The notes: generated from the sequence alone by a model not told the origin. Counted from the first letter of the stretch, positions 19,217 to 27,185 are shown. The stretch is 27,185 nucleotides of DNA from an uncultured Chloroflexota bacterium (GCA_903858085.1 CAIOHJ010000392.1:1-27185), one strand, 5' to 3'. Program-made: numbers and translations.

Positions 19217-21766
19217 ATGAAGATCGCCGAGTTTATTCAACGGGAGATGGTGCTCAAGCGGCTGCACGATAGGCGCGTGCTGGTCGTCTATGACCCGGAG
19301 CGCCGCTATCGCGAGCTGTGCCTGGCGCTGGCCGACGGGCGCCGCCGCGTCATTGACGCTAGCGACAGCAGCATCGAGAGCCGTGAGGCTGCACTTGCAG
19401 CGCTGCAGACGATGGCGCCGCCGCAGCCTGCGGTCGAGATGCTGCTGGTCTACGTGCCGGCGCCGGCGCCCATGACCGACGAGGCCCGGCAGCGCGACCC
19501 CTTCGCCCTCTACGCTGAGATCGGCGGCTGTTTCCCTGACCCGCTCAACAGCGGCGAGGAGTACAAGGAACTGTGCATCAAGTGCAAGCCTGACCACGCC
19601 ACCGCCATTCGCAAAATCTTTGCCGATACGCCCAACCCTGATTTTGCCGTCATCGACGCAGTGGGCAGCGGCGCCGGCTGGCCGCAACTGCAGGCGCTGT
19701 TGCAGGTCGAGTCGGCGAGCGAGATTCTGTTTGCGCTGCTGGCACCGACCGACGCCCAGAGGCAGGCGCTCAAGGGGCAGGAAGGGTGGATGAGCGAGGC
19801 GAAGCATCTGCTGCGCACGACACTTGATCTGCGCCTGCTCACCCGCTCGAAGAGCTGGGATGTGCTGGCGGAGGAGTTGTGGCGCTATCTGCTCTTCAGC
19901 GAATTTGCCTTTGATCTGCCGGGGGCGCTGCCCGCAAGCCTGGCTGCGGTGCCGCGTGCGCCGGCAGAGGCGCGCACACAGGTCGAACATCTCTGTGAAC
20001 GGTTGCGTGGCACGGAGCGGACGCAGGCGCTCTACATCGCTCGCGCCGAAGCCATCGAGGGCAGAGAGGGGCTGAATCTACCTGAGCATTGTCACGGCAT
20101 TATCGATCTGGGCGTGCGCGACACTTTCCCCTTTGAGGAACGCTCCTTTTTCGCGCGGGCGGTTGTGGCGTTGCGGGCCGATGACGTCGACCAGATGCGC
20201 GACGAGATCGCCCGCCACGCCCGCTCGATCTGGGTCAGCCGCGGGGAAAGCCAGACGCAGTGGCGGTTGCTGCAGGCGGCGGTCGATCTGGTGACGGCGT
20301 GTGCGGACGCAACGCGGTTGCTGCCCGACCACCAGCGTTCGCTCGACGCCCTGATCGACTTCTACGTCGGCAGCTTGCGCGAGGTAGACCGCCGGCAGCG
20401 CGAACTTGAGCAGGCGGTGGGTGAAGTTGCTCACTCATTCGCCGACGGCGACGACTTGCTCGAACAGGTGGCTGTCTATGCACGCGCTGCCTACCGCCGG
20501 TTGGTCGACCGGCTGACGCCGCTCTTTGTGCGTCATGTCGAGACGACCGGCTGGCCGCCGCCCGGTCGTCTGGCCAACGCCGACGTCTTCGACAAGTTTG
20601 TGGCGCCGCGCGTGCAGGAAAGCGGACGTCGCGTGGCGCTGATTCAGATCGACGCGCTGCGCTTTGAGCTGGGAGTCGAACTGCGAAAGGTGCTGGCCGC
20701 TGACGGCCAGGTCGATCTGACGCCGGCATGTGCGCAATTGCCGACGGTGACGCCGGTGGGCATGGCCAGCCTGCTGCCCGACGCCGGGCGCGATCTGACG
20801 CTGGCACGCCGTGAAGATAAAGTGCTGCCGATGTTGGGCGAGCAGCCGCTACCCACAGTGACGCAGCGCATGGAGGTGTTGCGGCGGCGCTACGGGCAGC
20901 GCTTTGCCGATATTGCGCTCAAGGAGTTTGTGCATAATAAGGCGGCGGCTGTGCCTGGGTCGGTCGAATTGTTGGTGCTGCGCTCGAATGAGATGGATCA
21001 GGCGTTTGAGTCCAACCCGGAGACCGCGCCAGCGTTGATCAGCCGCACGCTGCTGCTGGTGCATGCGGCAGTGCGCCGGCTACGCTCGCTCGGCTTTCAC
21101 GAGGCGCTGGTCCTCACCGACCATGGCTTCTATCTCAACGCCGCGCTCGAGGCTGGCGACGTATGCCCGCGTCCGCCTGGAAGTTGGGTGGGGCTGCACG
21201 GGCGCATCTTGCTGGGTGACGGTGTGGCGGATGGATTGAATTATGTGATGGACGCGGCGGCGCTGGGGGTGCGTGGCGATTTTCACCAGGTGGCCGGGCC
21301 GCGGGCGATGGTTGGCTATCAAGCGGGCATGAACTACTTCCACGGCGGGCTGTCGCTGCAGGAGGCGATCGTGCCGGTGCTGGTGGTGCGGCTACGCGCC
21401 GCCGAAGAAAGCGCAGCACGCGCGCCGGAGGTGATGCTTCGCTTCAAGCGCGGGGACAAGCGCGTGACGAATTTGCGTCCTGCCTTTGAGATCGAGGTTG
21501 GCCTCGGCGATCTCTTTGGCGCCGAAAAGACGGTGGAGATTCTGGTGGAGGCGCACAACCGGGCTGGCGAGGTCGTGGGCGAGGCGCTGCACAGCCCGCC
21601 CGTCAACCCGGCAACGGGTACGCTTGCGCTGCGCCCCGGCGATCGGGCGGATGTCACACTGCGGCTCGACGAAGCGTATGAGGGCAAGTTGGTCGTCAAG
21701 GCGCTCAATCCGACCTCGTTAACCCTGTACAGCAAGGTCGAACTGGAAACTGATTACACACGCTAG
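19217..21766 (+). CDS. pglZ: BREX protein PglZ (alkaline-phosphatase-like)
   Basis: This 849-aa protein has the usual type 1-like length. The N-terminus MKIAEFIQREMVLKRLHDRRVLVVYDPERRY is typical of PglZ. The alkaline-phosphatase superfamily core is seen as VALIQIDALRFELGVEL (about residues 471-487), the PTVTPVGMASLLP segment (about 510-522) and LVLTDHGFYL (about 632-641), which supply metal-binding Asp/His. The C-terminal ~130 residues form a beta-rich domain. The protein is conserved in all BREX types; recent work supports a metal-dependent nuclease or phosphodiesterase role, but the substrate is not settled. The start at 19217 has GAGGGG about five bases upstream. brxL begins ten bases after the stop. 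Confidence 0.92.
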   Translation: MKIAEFIQREMVLKRLHDRRVLVVYDPERRYRELCLALADGRRRVIDASDSSIESREAALAALQTMAPPQPAVEMLLVYVPAPAPMTDEARQRDPFALYAEIGGCFPDPLNSGEEYKELCIKCKPDHATAIRKIFADTPNPDFAVIDAVGSGAGWPQLQALLQVESASEILFALLAPTDAQRQALKGQEGWMSEAKHLLRTTLDLRLLTRSKSWDVLAEELWRYLLFSEFAFDLPGALPASLAAVPRAPAEARTQVEHLCERLRGTERTQALYIARAEAIEGREGLNLPEHCHGIIDLGVRDTFPFEERSFFARAVVALRADDVDQMRDEIARHARSIWVSRGESQTQWRLLQAAVDLVTACADATRLLPDHQRSLDALIDFYVGSLREVDRRQRELEQAVGEVAHSFADGDDLLEQVAVYARAAYRRLVDRLTPLFVRHVETTGWPPPGRLANADVFDKFVAPRVQESGRRVALIQIDALRFELGVELRKVLAADGQVDLTPACAQLPTVTPVGMASLLPDAGRDLTLARREDKVLPMLGEQPLPTVTQRMEVLRRRYGQRFADIALKEFVHNKAAAVPGSVELLVLRSNEMDQAFESNPETAPALISRTLLLVHAAVRRLRSLGFHEALVLTDHGFYLNAALEAGDVCPRPPGSWVGLHGRILLGDGVADGLNYVMDAAALGVRGDFHQVAGPRAMVGYQAGMNYFHGGLSLQEAIVPVLVVRLRAAEESAARAPEVMLRFKRGDKRVTNLRPAFEIEVGLGDLFGAEKTVEILVEAHNRAGEVVGEALHSPPVNPATGTLALRPGDRADVTLRLDEAYEGKLVVKALNPTSLTLYSKVELETDYTR

Positions 21767-21776
21767 GGGTCGCGCG

Positions 21777-23909
21777 ATGGATGCATTGGACCGCAAATTG
21801 CTGGAGCATTTCGACGGCAAAGTGGTGCGCAAAGATCTGCTGCACCGCATCAAGAAGGGTACGAATGTGCCGACCTTTGTGCTGGAGTTTTTGCTGGCGC
21901 GTTACTGCGCCAGCGACGAACCAGTCGAGATTCAAGCCGGGCTGGAGGCGGTGCTGGCGACGCTCCAGGACAATTATGTGCGCCCCGATGAGGCCAACGC
22001 TGCGCAGTCGAAAGTTGCCACGAAGGGACGCCACCGCTTTATCGACAAAGTGCATGTGCGCTACGTGGAGAAAGAACGGCGCCATTGGGCGGCGTTGGAG
22101 AATTTCAATTCGCAGCGCATCGCCGTGCCGGAACGCTTCTACCGCGACAACGACCGCGTGCTGGAGGGCGGCATCTGGGCAGAGGTCACGCTTGCCTACA
22201 ACGAGGTAGATGAGGACGACTATGCCTTCTATGTGGAGGACCTGCGCCCCATTCAGTTGAGTCGCTTCAACTTTGAGGGCTACCAGGAGGGGCGGCGCGC
22301 GTTCAGCCGCGACGAATGGCTCGACATCGTGCTGCGTTCGGTGGGGCTGGAACCGGCCAAACTTGCGCCCCGTCTAAAACTGCACTTTGTCGCCCGGCTG
22401 GCGCCGCTGGCCGAGCCAAACTTCAACTTTATTGAGCTGGGGCCACGCGGCACGGGCAAGTCCTACTTTTTTAGCGAGTTTTCGCCCTACGCCACGCTGG
22501 TCAGCGGTGGGCAGACGAGCAAAGCGACGCTTTTTTACAACAATGCACGACGCCGCATCGGGCTGGTGGGCTTCTGGGACACGGTGGCTTTCGACGAGGT
22601 GGCGGGCATCAACATTCGCGACGCCGACACCATTCAGATCATGAAGGACTACATGGCGAACGGCCGCTTTTCGCGCGGGGTCGAGGTGATTGCCGACGCC
22701 AGCATGGCCTTTGTCGGCAACATCGATCACTCGGTGCAGCAGGTGGTGCATTCGACTGAGCACGACCTCTTCATGCCGCTGCCCAAAGAATTTGACCTGG
22801 CAGTGATGGATCGCTTTGCCTGTTATCTGCCTGGCTGGGAGATGCCCAAGACGAGCAGCGATTTTCTGACCAACAACTACGGCTTTATCACCGACTATTT
22901 GGCCGAAGCCTTTCACTACCAGTTTGGGCACACCAACCGCTACGAGGAAGTCAACCAGCGTATCAGGCTTGGTGCCGCCGTTGAGGGGCGCGACGAGAAG
23001 GGCATCAAGAAGACAGTGGCGGCGTTTCTAAAGATGCTCCACCCGGACGGCCCACCCGACGACGACGCTTTCGAGGAGTATGTCGCCTATGCTGTGGAGG
23101 GCCGGCGTCGCGTCAAGGAGCAGATGAACAAACGCAAGCCCGATGACGAGTTTGCGCGGATCAACCTTTCCTTTTTCACCACTGACGGTCGCGAGGTGGT
23201 TGTTTATTGTCCGGAGTCACAGGACGCGCCGGCGACGCAGCAACCGACACGCAAGGTGTTGGATGGAGCTGGTGGCGCGCTCGCGCGCACGGCGCCGGTT
23301 GTGGTCGCACCGATGATACTGCCACCAGCGATGCCCCCGCCATCGGTCAACCGGCCGCCTGGCGCAGTTGAGGCGTTGTCAGCAGAGAGTGTGTCGCCTG
23401 TCAGAGCGCGCCCTGTGTCTCTTACCGAACAGCATTACACCATCCGCTATGGCGACACCGGCTACAGCTATGAATCGATCATGGCTGATTACCTGCAAGG
23501 GGCGCGCAGGGTGACAATCGAAGACCCATACATTCGAGCGACGCATCAGCTTCAGAACTTCGTACGTTTTTGTGAAATGATGGTGAGCCACTCGACGATC
23601 CGTCATATTCGGCTGGTGACCGGCTATGATGACACGCTGCAGCGCGCCGATGCCGAGGCAAAGCTGGCCGACCTGACGCAAAGTCTGCTTGAACTCGACA
23701 TCATGCTGGAAGTCGCCTTTGACGCCAATTTACATGACCGCGAGATACGGCTGGACAACGGCTGGGTGATAAAAATCGGGCGCGGGTTGGATTTTTATCA
23801 GAAGCCGTCGACCTGGTACGAAATTGGCAGCAACGATCTGCGTCTGCGCAAATGTCTGGAGACGAAGGTGGATGTGTATCGTCATACAATGAGTGTGGCC
23901 GCACCTTGA
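21777..23909 (+). CDS. brxL: BREX Lon-related AAA+ protein BrxL, with MIT-C-like tail
   Basis: This 710-aa protein has N-terminal MDALDRKLLEHFDGKVVRKDL, an FVLEFLLARYCAS segment and an AAA+ core with Walker A ELGPRGTGKSYFF (about 220-232) and Walker B TVAFDEVAGI. BrxL is a DNA-stimulated AAA+ ring required for phage exclusion in type 1 BREX and the terminal gene of such operons. After a Pro/Ala-rich linker (about 485-545) comes YTIRYGDTGYSYESI, EDPYIRATHQLQNFVRF, LVTGYDD and NGWVIKIGRGLDFYQKP, which I recall as an MIT C-terminal (PLD-like) domain. No clear Lon Ser-Lys dyad is seen, so peptidase activity is doubtful. It ends the BREX run. Confidence 0.9.
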   Translation: MDALDRKLLEHFDGKVVRKDLLHRIKKGTNVPTFVLEFLLARYCASDEPVEIQAGLEAVLATLQDNYVRPDEANAAQSKVATKGRHRFIDKVHVRYVEKERRHWAALENFNSQRIAVPERFYRDNDRVLEGGIWAEVTLAYNEVDEDDYAFYVEDLRPIQLSRFNFEGYQEGRRAFSRDEWLDIVLRSVGLEPAKLAPRLKLHFVARLAPLAEPNFNFIELGPRGTGKSYFFSEFSPYATLVSGGQTSKATLFYNNARRRIGLVGFWDTVAFDEVAGINIRDADTIQIMKDYMANGRFSRGVEVIADASMAFVGNIDHSVQQVVHSTEHDLFMPLPKEFDLAVMDRFACYLPGWEMPKTSSDFLTNNYGFITDYLAEAFHYQFGHTNRYEEVNQRIRLGAAVEGRDEKGIKKTVAAFLKMLHPDGPPDDDAFEEYVAYAVEGRRRVKEQMNKRKPDDEFARINLSFFTTDGREVVVYCPESQDAPATQQPTRKVLDGAGGALARTAPVVVAPMILPPAMPPPSVNRPPGAVEALSAESVSPVRARPVSLTEQHYTIRYGDTGYSYESIMADYLQGARRVTIEDPYIRATHQLQNFVRFCEMMVSHSTIRHIRLVTGYDDTLQRADAEAKLADLTQSLLELDIMLEVAFDANLHDREIRLDNGWVIKIGRGLDFYQKPSTWYEIGSNDLRLRKCLETKVDVYRHTMSVAAP

Positions 23910-23934
23910 CAAAACCGTCCAGGTTGAAATACCG

Positions 23935-24549
23935 ATGAACAAACCAGAAGCTCTCAAAAATTTGTGGCAGCTGCTCACTGGCCTGATCGATGACAAAGCA
24001 AGGATCACGCGGCAGTATACGCTCTGCGTCAATGCAGATGGCTGCACTCCCCCTAACAACAGCCGTTGGCAGGACAGCGACTATCGTGACCATCCTGTGA
24101 CAGATGTAAGCTGGAACCAGGCAACAGCCTACTGTGCGTGGGCAGGGGTGCGTCTGCCGACCGAGGCGGAGTGGGAGAAAGCGGCACGTGGGACAGACGG
24201 TCGGGAGTATCCGTGGGGTGACAGCGCACCAGATGGAAGGCGTCTGAACTACAACAGGAACGTGGGCGACACCACTCCGGTCGGCAAGTATCCAACTGGG
24301 GCCAGCCCCTATGGTGCGCTGGACATGGCTGGCAATGTTTTTGAGTGGGTGAACGACTGGTACGACAGCGACTACTACAGTGTGTCGCCCCGCGACAACC
24401 CGCAGTGGACGGCGGCGGGGTCGTCCCGTGTGCTGCGGGGCGGGTCGTGGAGCAGCGATGACAACCTCGTGCGCTCCGTCCACCGGGGCAACGACGAGCC
24501 CTTTGTTCCCTGGCACCGCTACGGGTACCGGTGTGTCCGCTCGCAGTGA
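23935..24549 (+). CDS. FGE-sulfatase (SUMF1) domain protein, N-terminally truncated
   Basis: This 204-aa product contains the C-terminal two thirds of an FGE-sulfatase domain: PVTDVSWNQATAYCAWAGVRLP, TEAEWEKAARG, YPWGD, GALDMAGNVFEWVNDWY, SSRVLRGGSWSS and YGYRCVRS. Family members include formylglycine-generating enzymes and many non-enzymatic relatives joined to effector or sensor domains. The usual start (FxMG, then HxV, then EVTNxxY) is missing; only ITRQYTLCVNADGC remains of the EVTN stretch, preceded by about 25 unrelated residues (MNKPEALKNLWQLLTGLID). The SD is weak. It is probably a decaying fragment or a recombined fusion, and its start is uncertain. Confidence 0.65.
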   Translation: MNKPEALKNLWQLLTGLIDDKARITRQYTLCVNADGCTPPNNSRWQDSDYRDHPVTDVSWNQATAYCAWAGVRLPTEAEWEKAARGTDGREYPWGDSAPDGRRLNYNRNVGDTTPVGKYPTGASPYGALDMAGNVFEWVNDWYDSDYYSVSPRDNPQWTAAGSSRVLRGGSWSSDDNLVRSVHRGNDEPFVPWHRYGYRCVRSQ

Positions 24550-24589
24550 TCCTGGTCTTTTGGACAGCTGTAGGGGGAAGCGCAGCGAT

Positions 24590-24604
24590 GGGGGCGAAGC
24601 CCCC
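24590..24604. repeat. GGGGGC-GAA-GCCCCC hairpin
   Basis: A six-bp all-GC stem with a GAA triloop, 41 bases after the FGE-like stop. It is not followed by a T-run. Confidence 0.55.
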
Positions 24605-24649
24605 CGGTAAGAAACTGGGTAAATAACCGCAAGAAATCGAGCTACGGCT

Positions 24650-24684
24650 TCAGCCACCGGGAGCACATCGCTCCCGGTGGCTGA
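24650..24684. terminator. Long perfect hairpin, possible terminator or repeat
   Basis: TCAGCCACCGGGAGC (24650-24664) pairs perfectly with 24670-24684 around the loop ACATC, giving a 15-bp stem. The next bases, GCTTGGCGTTTT, have only a delayed T-run, so intrinsic termination is possible but not classic. The strand is not decided. Confidence 0.45.
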
Positions 24685-24696
24685 GCTTGGCGTTTT

Positions 24697-24711
24697 CGCC
24701 CCATCGGGGCG
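24697..24711 (+). terminator. Short GC hairpin followed by CATGATTTT
   Basis: CGCCCC and GGGGCG form a six-bp stem around ATC, followed by CATGATTTT. It may end transcription from the FGE-like gene. Confidence 0.35.
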
Positions 24712-24923
24712 CATGATTTTAGAGTGGACTTGCACAGCAATGTGGTCAGCGCTGACGCTCTGAGCACCCCGTCTTGCTGGTGCCAACAGGTCCAGCGTGT
24801 CAGGCAAAACGTACTGGAGGGCTGGCGTCAACGGCACGGTGACCGTTGCCGAGCACGCCGTGTTTACCTGGTGTCACAGTTTGGCATTTGACAGACGGCA
24901 TACGCTGTGGCCAACTACCTGAC

Positions 24924-25329
24924 ATGGCCGAAATCATCAACCCACACGACAAATTTTTTAAGGAGATGCTGGTACAGCCCGAAGCTGCGCGTATCTTTCT
25001 GCGTGACTTTCTGCCGCCAGCCGTGGCAGGCCAGTTTGACCTCAGCCGCCTGCAACTGGTGAAGGGCTGCTTCATCGATGAGGCGCTGCAAGAACATTTC
25101 CCCGATCTGGTCTATGAAGTGGGGTTGCGCGACCACGACAGCGCCTTTGTCTGTGTGCTGTTTGAACACAAAAGCTATGTGGACAGCATGACGCCACCGC
25201 AGGTGTTGCGCTATATGGTGCATGGGTGGGAACACTATGCGCCAGCAAGAACATGCGCTGCGTTACTTGGAAGCGGTGATTTGCTACGTGATGTCGGCTG
25301 GTGAGAATATCAGTATGTTACAAGTGGCT
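24924..25329 (+). pseudogene. Rpn/YhgA-like PD-(D/E)XK nuclease, internally deleted and frameshifted
   Basis: The first ~105 codons, from MAEIINPHDKFFKEML, match the Rpn/YhgA (transposase_31) family, with the nuclease motif carried in DLVYEVGLRD and CVLFEHKSY followed by QVLRYMVHGWEHY. Full members are about 290-330 aa. Here the reading continues in another frame with HALRYLEAVICYVMSAGENIS, which resembles a region near the normal C-terminus, so roughly 100-150 codons are missing at about 25240. Intact relatives promote recombination or are linked to RecA-independent DNA exchange. The fragment runs directly into the DUF499 remnant. Confidence 0.7.
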
Positions 25330-26134
25330 GCTCTGTCCGGCACAGTATGTGGCCACCGACACCAAATCGACTGTCGAGGCGCATGCATTGAACACCAGCA
25401 GTGGGACGTTGGTCAGCGAGATTGAACGCACCTGCCAGGAGAACGAACTGGTGATTTTCACGTGGTCGCCGGTGCATCTTTGCGCCAAACTCAGCGAGGT
25501 GTACTGGAAGCCAGGCAGGCCGTTTGTGGGTGCGCTGACCTTTTGGGAAGACACCTTGCGCTATCTCTATCTGCCCCGTCTGAAAAATCGCAGCGTGTTG
25601 GAGCAAGCCATTGTCAGCGGGGCGGCAACCCGGCACTTCTTCGGCACGGCCTATGGGGAACACGACGGCGTGTACACTGGTTTTCAACTGGGCAACGCCT
25701 ATGTACAACTCGACGATACGCTGCTGCTGATCGAGCCAGCAGCAGCAGCGGCGTACGAGGAGAGACAAAAGACACAGAAGACACAGGACAAGGACGACGA
25801 CGGCGGCCCAGGCGGGGACGGCCCAGTCGGGGACGGCCCAGGTGGTGACAAAGGTGACAAGGACGGGAACGACAAAAAGGGCAAAAAGGGCGACGACCCA
25901 CAAAAATCTTACACATTCATTGGCACGGTCGATGTAAATGCAGCGACAGCGAAGATGCGGCTGACGCAGATCGCTGAGGATGTCATCAGTCTCCTGGCGA
26001 GTGACCCTCATGCGGCCGTGCGGGTCACGGTAGAAATCAACGCAGAATTTCCAGCTGGCGCGTCAGACCTGATACAACGGACGGTGTCGGAAAATGCGGC
26101 GAGTTTGGGGTTTAAGAACCGGGTGTGGGAATAA
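25330..26134 (+). pseudogene. C-terminal remnant of a DUF499 AAA+ ATPase
   Basis: About 265 codons are readable to the stop. IERTCQENELVIFTWSPVHLCAKLSEVYW, TFWEDTLRYLYLPRLKNRSVLEQAI, TGFQLGNAYVQLDDTLLLIEPAAAAAYE, then a charged GDK-rich linker, and finally YTFIGTVDVNAATAKMRLTQIAEDVISLL with VRVTVEINAEFPAGASDLIQRTVSENAASLGF are the usual end of DUF499 proteins (about 1000 aa). The ATPase domain is absent. A start at 25301 (ATGAGAATATCAG) lies in the frame but in sequence shared with the Rpn remnant. DUF499 ATPases often accompany DUF1156 methylases in predicted anti-phage loci; none is here. It is probably non-functional. Confidence 0.68.
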
Positions 26135-26144
26135 ATGCTGGGCG

Positions 26145-27185
26145 CTAGCCGGGCTCACATTCCATCTCCTCCGCCCCCCCTGCATACGCGCACACATCCA
26201 CCCTCGCCCCGTCTGCATCTGCCAGCGTTGCGCTGTCGCCGTCGTTGTTCCACACCGCCGCCCCTCGCCCCGAATAGAGGTCGCTCGCTGTATCCGTGCC
26301 CGCCTTGACCCACACCGTCACCGTCGCGCCGGCGGCCAGCGTGAAGGCCGGGAAGGTGTAGCGGTAGCTGGCTGCGTCGGCCAGCGTCCAGCCGCTCAAC
26401 TCGGCCGCGATCTCGCCAACATTCCGAATCTCCACCCGTTCGCCGTCCACGTCGCTGCCGGCCGGGTCGTAGACGATGCGCGCCAGGCGCACGACGACGG
26501 AAGGTGTCGGGGTGGGTGTCTCTGTCAGCTCGGGTGTCGGGGGGGGTGTCGGTGCAGGTGTCGGGGTGGGCGTCTCTGTCGGCGTCTCCGTCGAGACGGA
26601 GGGCTCTGCCGTCGCAGGTGTCGGGGGGGGTGTCGGCGCAGGCGTCTCCGTCGGCGTCTCTGCCGGCGTCTCTGCCGGGACGGGGGTCTCTGTCGGCGTC
26701 TCTGCCGGGACGGAGAGATCTGTCGGCGTCTCTGCCGGGACGGGGGTCTCTGCCGGAGTCTCTGCCGGGACGGGGGGCTCTGTCGGTGTCTCTGCCGGGA
26801 CGGGGGGCTCTGCCGGTGTCTCTGTCGGCGTCTCTGCCGGGACGGGGGGCTCTGTCGGCGTCTCTGCCGGGACGGGGGGCTCTGCCGGTGTCTCTGTCGG
26901 CGTCTCTGCCGGGACGGGGGGCTCTGCCGGTGTCTCTGCCGGCGTCTCTGCCGGGACGGGTGGCTCTGTCGGCGTCTCTGCCGGGACGGGGGGCTCTGCC
27001 GGTGTCTCTGCCGAGACGGGGGTCTCTGTCGGTGTCTCGCTTTCTGCTGCGCTTGCCACCAGTGGCAGGAAGAGCCGGATTTCTGCCGCCCTCTCTTCCA
27101 CGCACGGTGCTGCCGAGATGCCGCTCCACATTGCCTGGAAGCCAGCTGCGTAGGCCGCCGCCACTGCGCCGCCGTGCACGATGAC
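26145..27185 (-). CDS. Probable PLD-like protein with Pro/Thr repeat linker and lamin-tail domain (5' end outside window)
   Basis: The minus-strand frame is open to the window edge. The first residues, VIVHGGAVAAAYAAGFQAMWSG, resemble the end of a phospholipase D-like domain, where the last helix reads like LAxAYxAEFExxW. Next is RLFLPLVASAAES, then about 160 residues of TETPAEPPVPAETPT-type repeats, then a lamin-tail domain: VVRLARIVYDPAGSDVDGERVEIRN, LSGWTLAD, YRYTFPAFTLAAGATVTVWV, AVWNNDGDSATLADADGARVDVCAY. Such proteins are usually secreted and act on extracellular nucleic acid or surfaces. Its stop lies ten bases from the convergent DUF499 remnant. The PLD call rests on a short stretch; the lamin-tail call is stronger. 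Confidence 0.7.
   Translation of the reverse strand, partial: VIVHGGAVAAAYAAGFQAMWSGISAAPCVEERAAEIRLFLPLVASAAESETPTETPVSAETPAEPPVPAETPTEPPVPAETPAETPAEPPVPAETPTETPAEPPVPAETPTEPPVPAETPTETPAEPPVPAETPTEPPVPAETPAETPVPAETPTDLSVPAETPTETPVPAETPAETPTETPAPTPPPTPATAEPSVSTETPTETPTPTPAPTPPPTPELTETPTPTPSVVVRLARIVYDPAGSDVDGERVEIRNVGEIAAELSGWTLADAASYRYTFPAFTLAAGATVTVWVKAGTDTASDLYSGRGAAVWNNDGDSATLADADGARVDVCAYAGGAEEMECEPG
26668..27033 (-). repeat. Tandem 30-bp and 12-bp repeats encoding a Pro/Thr/Glu linker
   Basis: Eleven 30-base units of the type GTCTCTGCCGGGACGGGG plus CTCTG(T/C)CGG(C/T), with three 12-base partial units (GTCTCTGTCGGC type) interspersed, fill these 366 bases exactly. Both unit lengths are multiples of three, so unit gain or loss keeps the frame. 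The protein unit is about TPAEPPVPAE. Confidence 0.85.

Larger units (their letters stand above)
24550..24923. other. 374-bp non-coding gap with several GC-rich hairpins
   Basis: No gene is convincing here. The left half holds three strong inverted repeats (24590-24604, 24650-24684, 24697-24711). The right half (24720-24923) shows no clear structure; a TTGACA at 24888-24893 has no good -10 partner before the downstream ATG. Confidence 0.6.

Noticed and set aside
26668..27033. CRISPR-like tandem repeat pattern
   Set aside because: Units are contiguous without unique spacers and encode an in-frame peptide repeat.
26476..27184. Two overlapping + strand open frames across the tandem repeats
   Set aside because: They are the reverse translation of the repeat linker of the minus-strand lamin-tail gene; the products are pure repeats (SVGVSAGTGG type) without a domain.

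Overview
The window looks like a chromosomal segment of a GC-rich bacterium, most likely a Chloroflexota member of the Caldilineae/Anaerolineae type. This is inferred from general protein style, the PurB and lipoprotein types, and the mix of BREX, FGE-sulfatase and lamin-tail genes. No 16S gene or other decisive marker is present.

Housekeeping flank (1-5192). The 3' end of purB overlaps an RlmM/FtsJ-like RNA 2'-O-methyltransferase. A beta-propeller lipoprotein follows, overlapping an aspartate/ornithine carbamoyltransferase-like gene. Next comes a nitrilase-superfamily gene whose catalytic cysteine position is glycine, and then a tRNA-Glu(UUC) with a well-formed sigma70-type promoter. The tRNA is the natural left edge of an accessory island.

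BREX island (5510-23909). All genes are on the + strand, many overlapping or nearly touching: brxE, brxA (DUF1819), brxB (DUF1788), brxC (large P-loop ATPase), pglX (adenine methyltransferase), an inserted cargo block, pglZ (alkaline-phosphatase-like) and brxL (Lon-related AAA+). The gene set is a hybrid: brxE is a type 6 marker, while the system ends with brxL as in type 1 instead of brxD/brxHI. The cargo between pglX and pglZ is an OLD-family ATPase/TOPRIM nuclease and a Phd/YefM-PIN toxin-antitoxin pair. The pair has its own promoter overlapping three TGTACA-like boxes spaced by exactly 10 bp. The expected division of labour is that PglX marks self DNA and BrxC/PglZ/BrxA/BrxB/BrxL block phage replication. 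The OLD nuclease may be a second defence layer, and the toxin-antitoxin pair an addiction or back-up module.

The most striking part is inside pglX. Its 1766-codon frame is interrupted twice, in frame, by members of one repeat family built from GCAGT(A/G) and GCAGAG units. One is a short fold-back element (about 11861-11970). The other is a 630-bp cassette (about 12211-12840) that carries, in a different reading frame, a complete gene for an S23/IVP-like four-helix-bundle protein. Further on, the presumed target-recognition part of pglX (about 13570-14935) is markedly AT-richer than the rest, suggesting specificity exchange. brxA contains a perfect 19-1-19 inverted repeat within coding sequence.

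Right flank (23910-27185). This is a decaying region. It holds an FGE-sulfatase-domain gene lacking its N-terminal part, a 374-bp gap with several strong hairpins, an internally deleted and frameshifted Rpn/YhgA-like nuclease, and the C-terminal remnant of a DUF499 ATPase (a family tied to other anti-phage loci). Last is a convergent, 5'-incomplete gene on the minus strand, probably ending a PLD-like domain and then carrying a Pro/Thr/Glu repeat and a lamin-tail domain.
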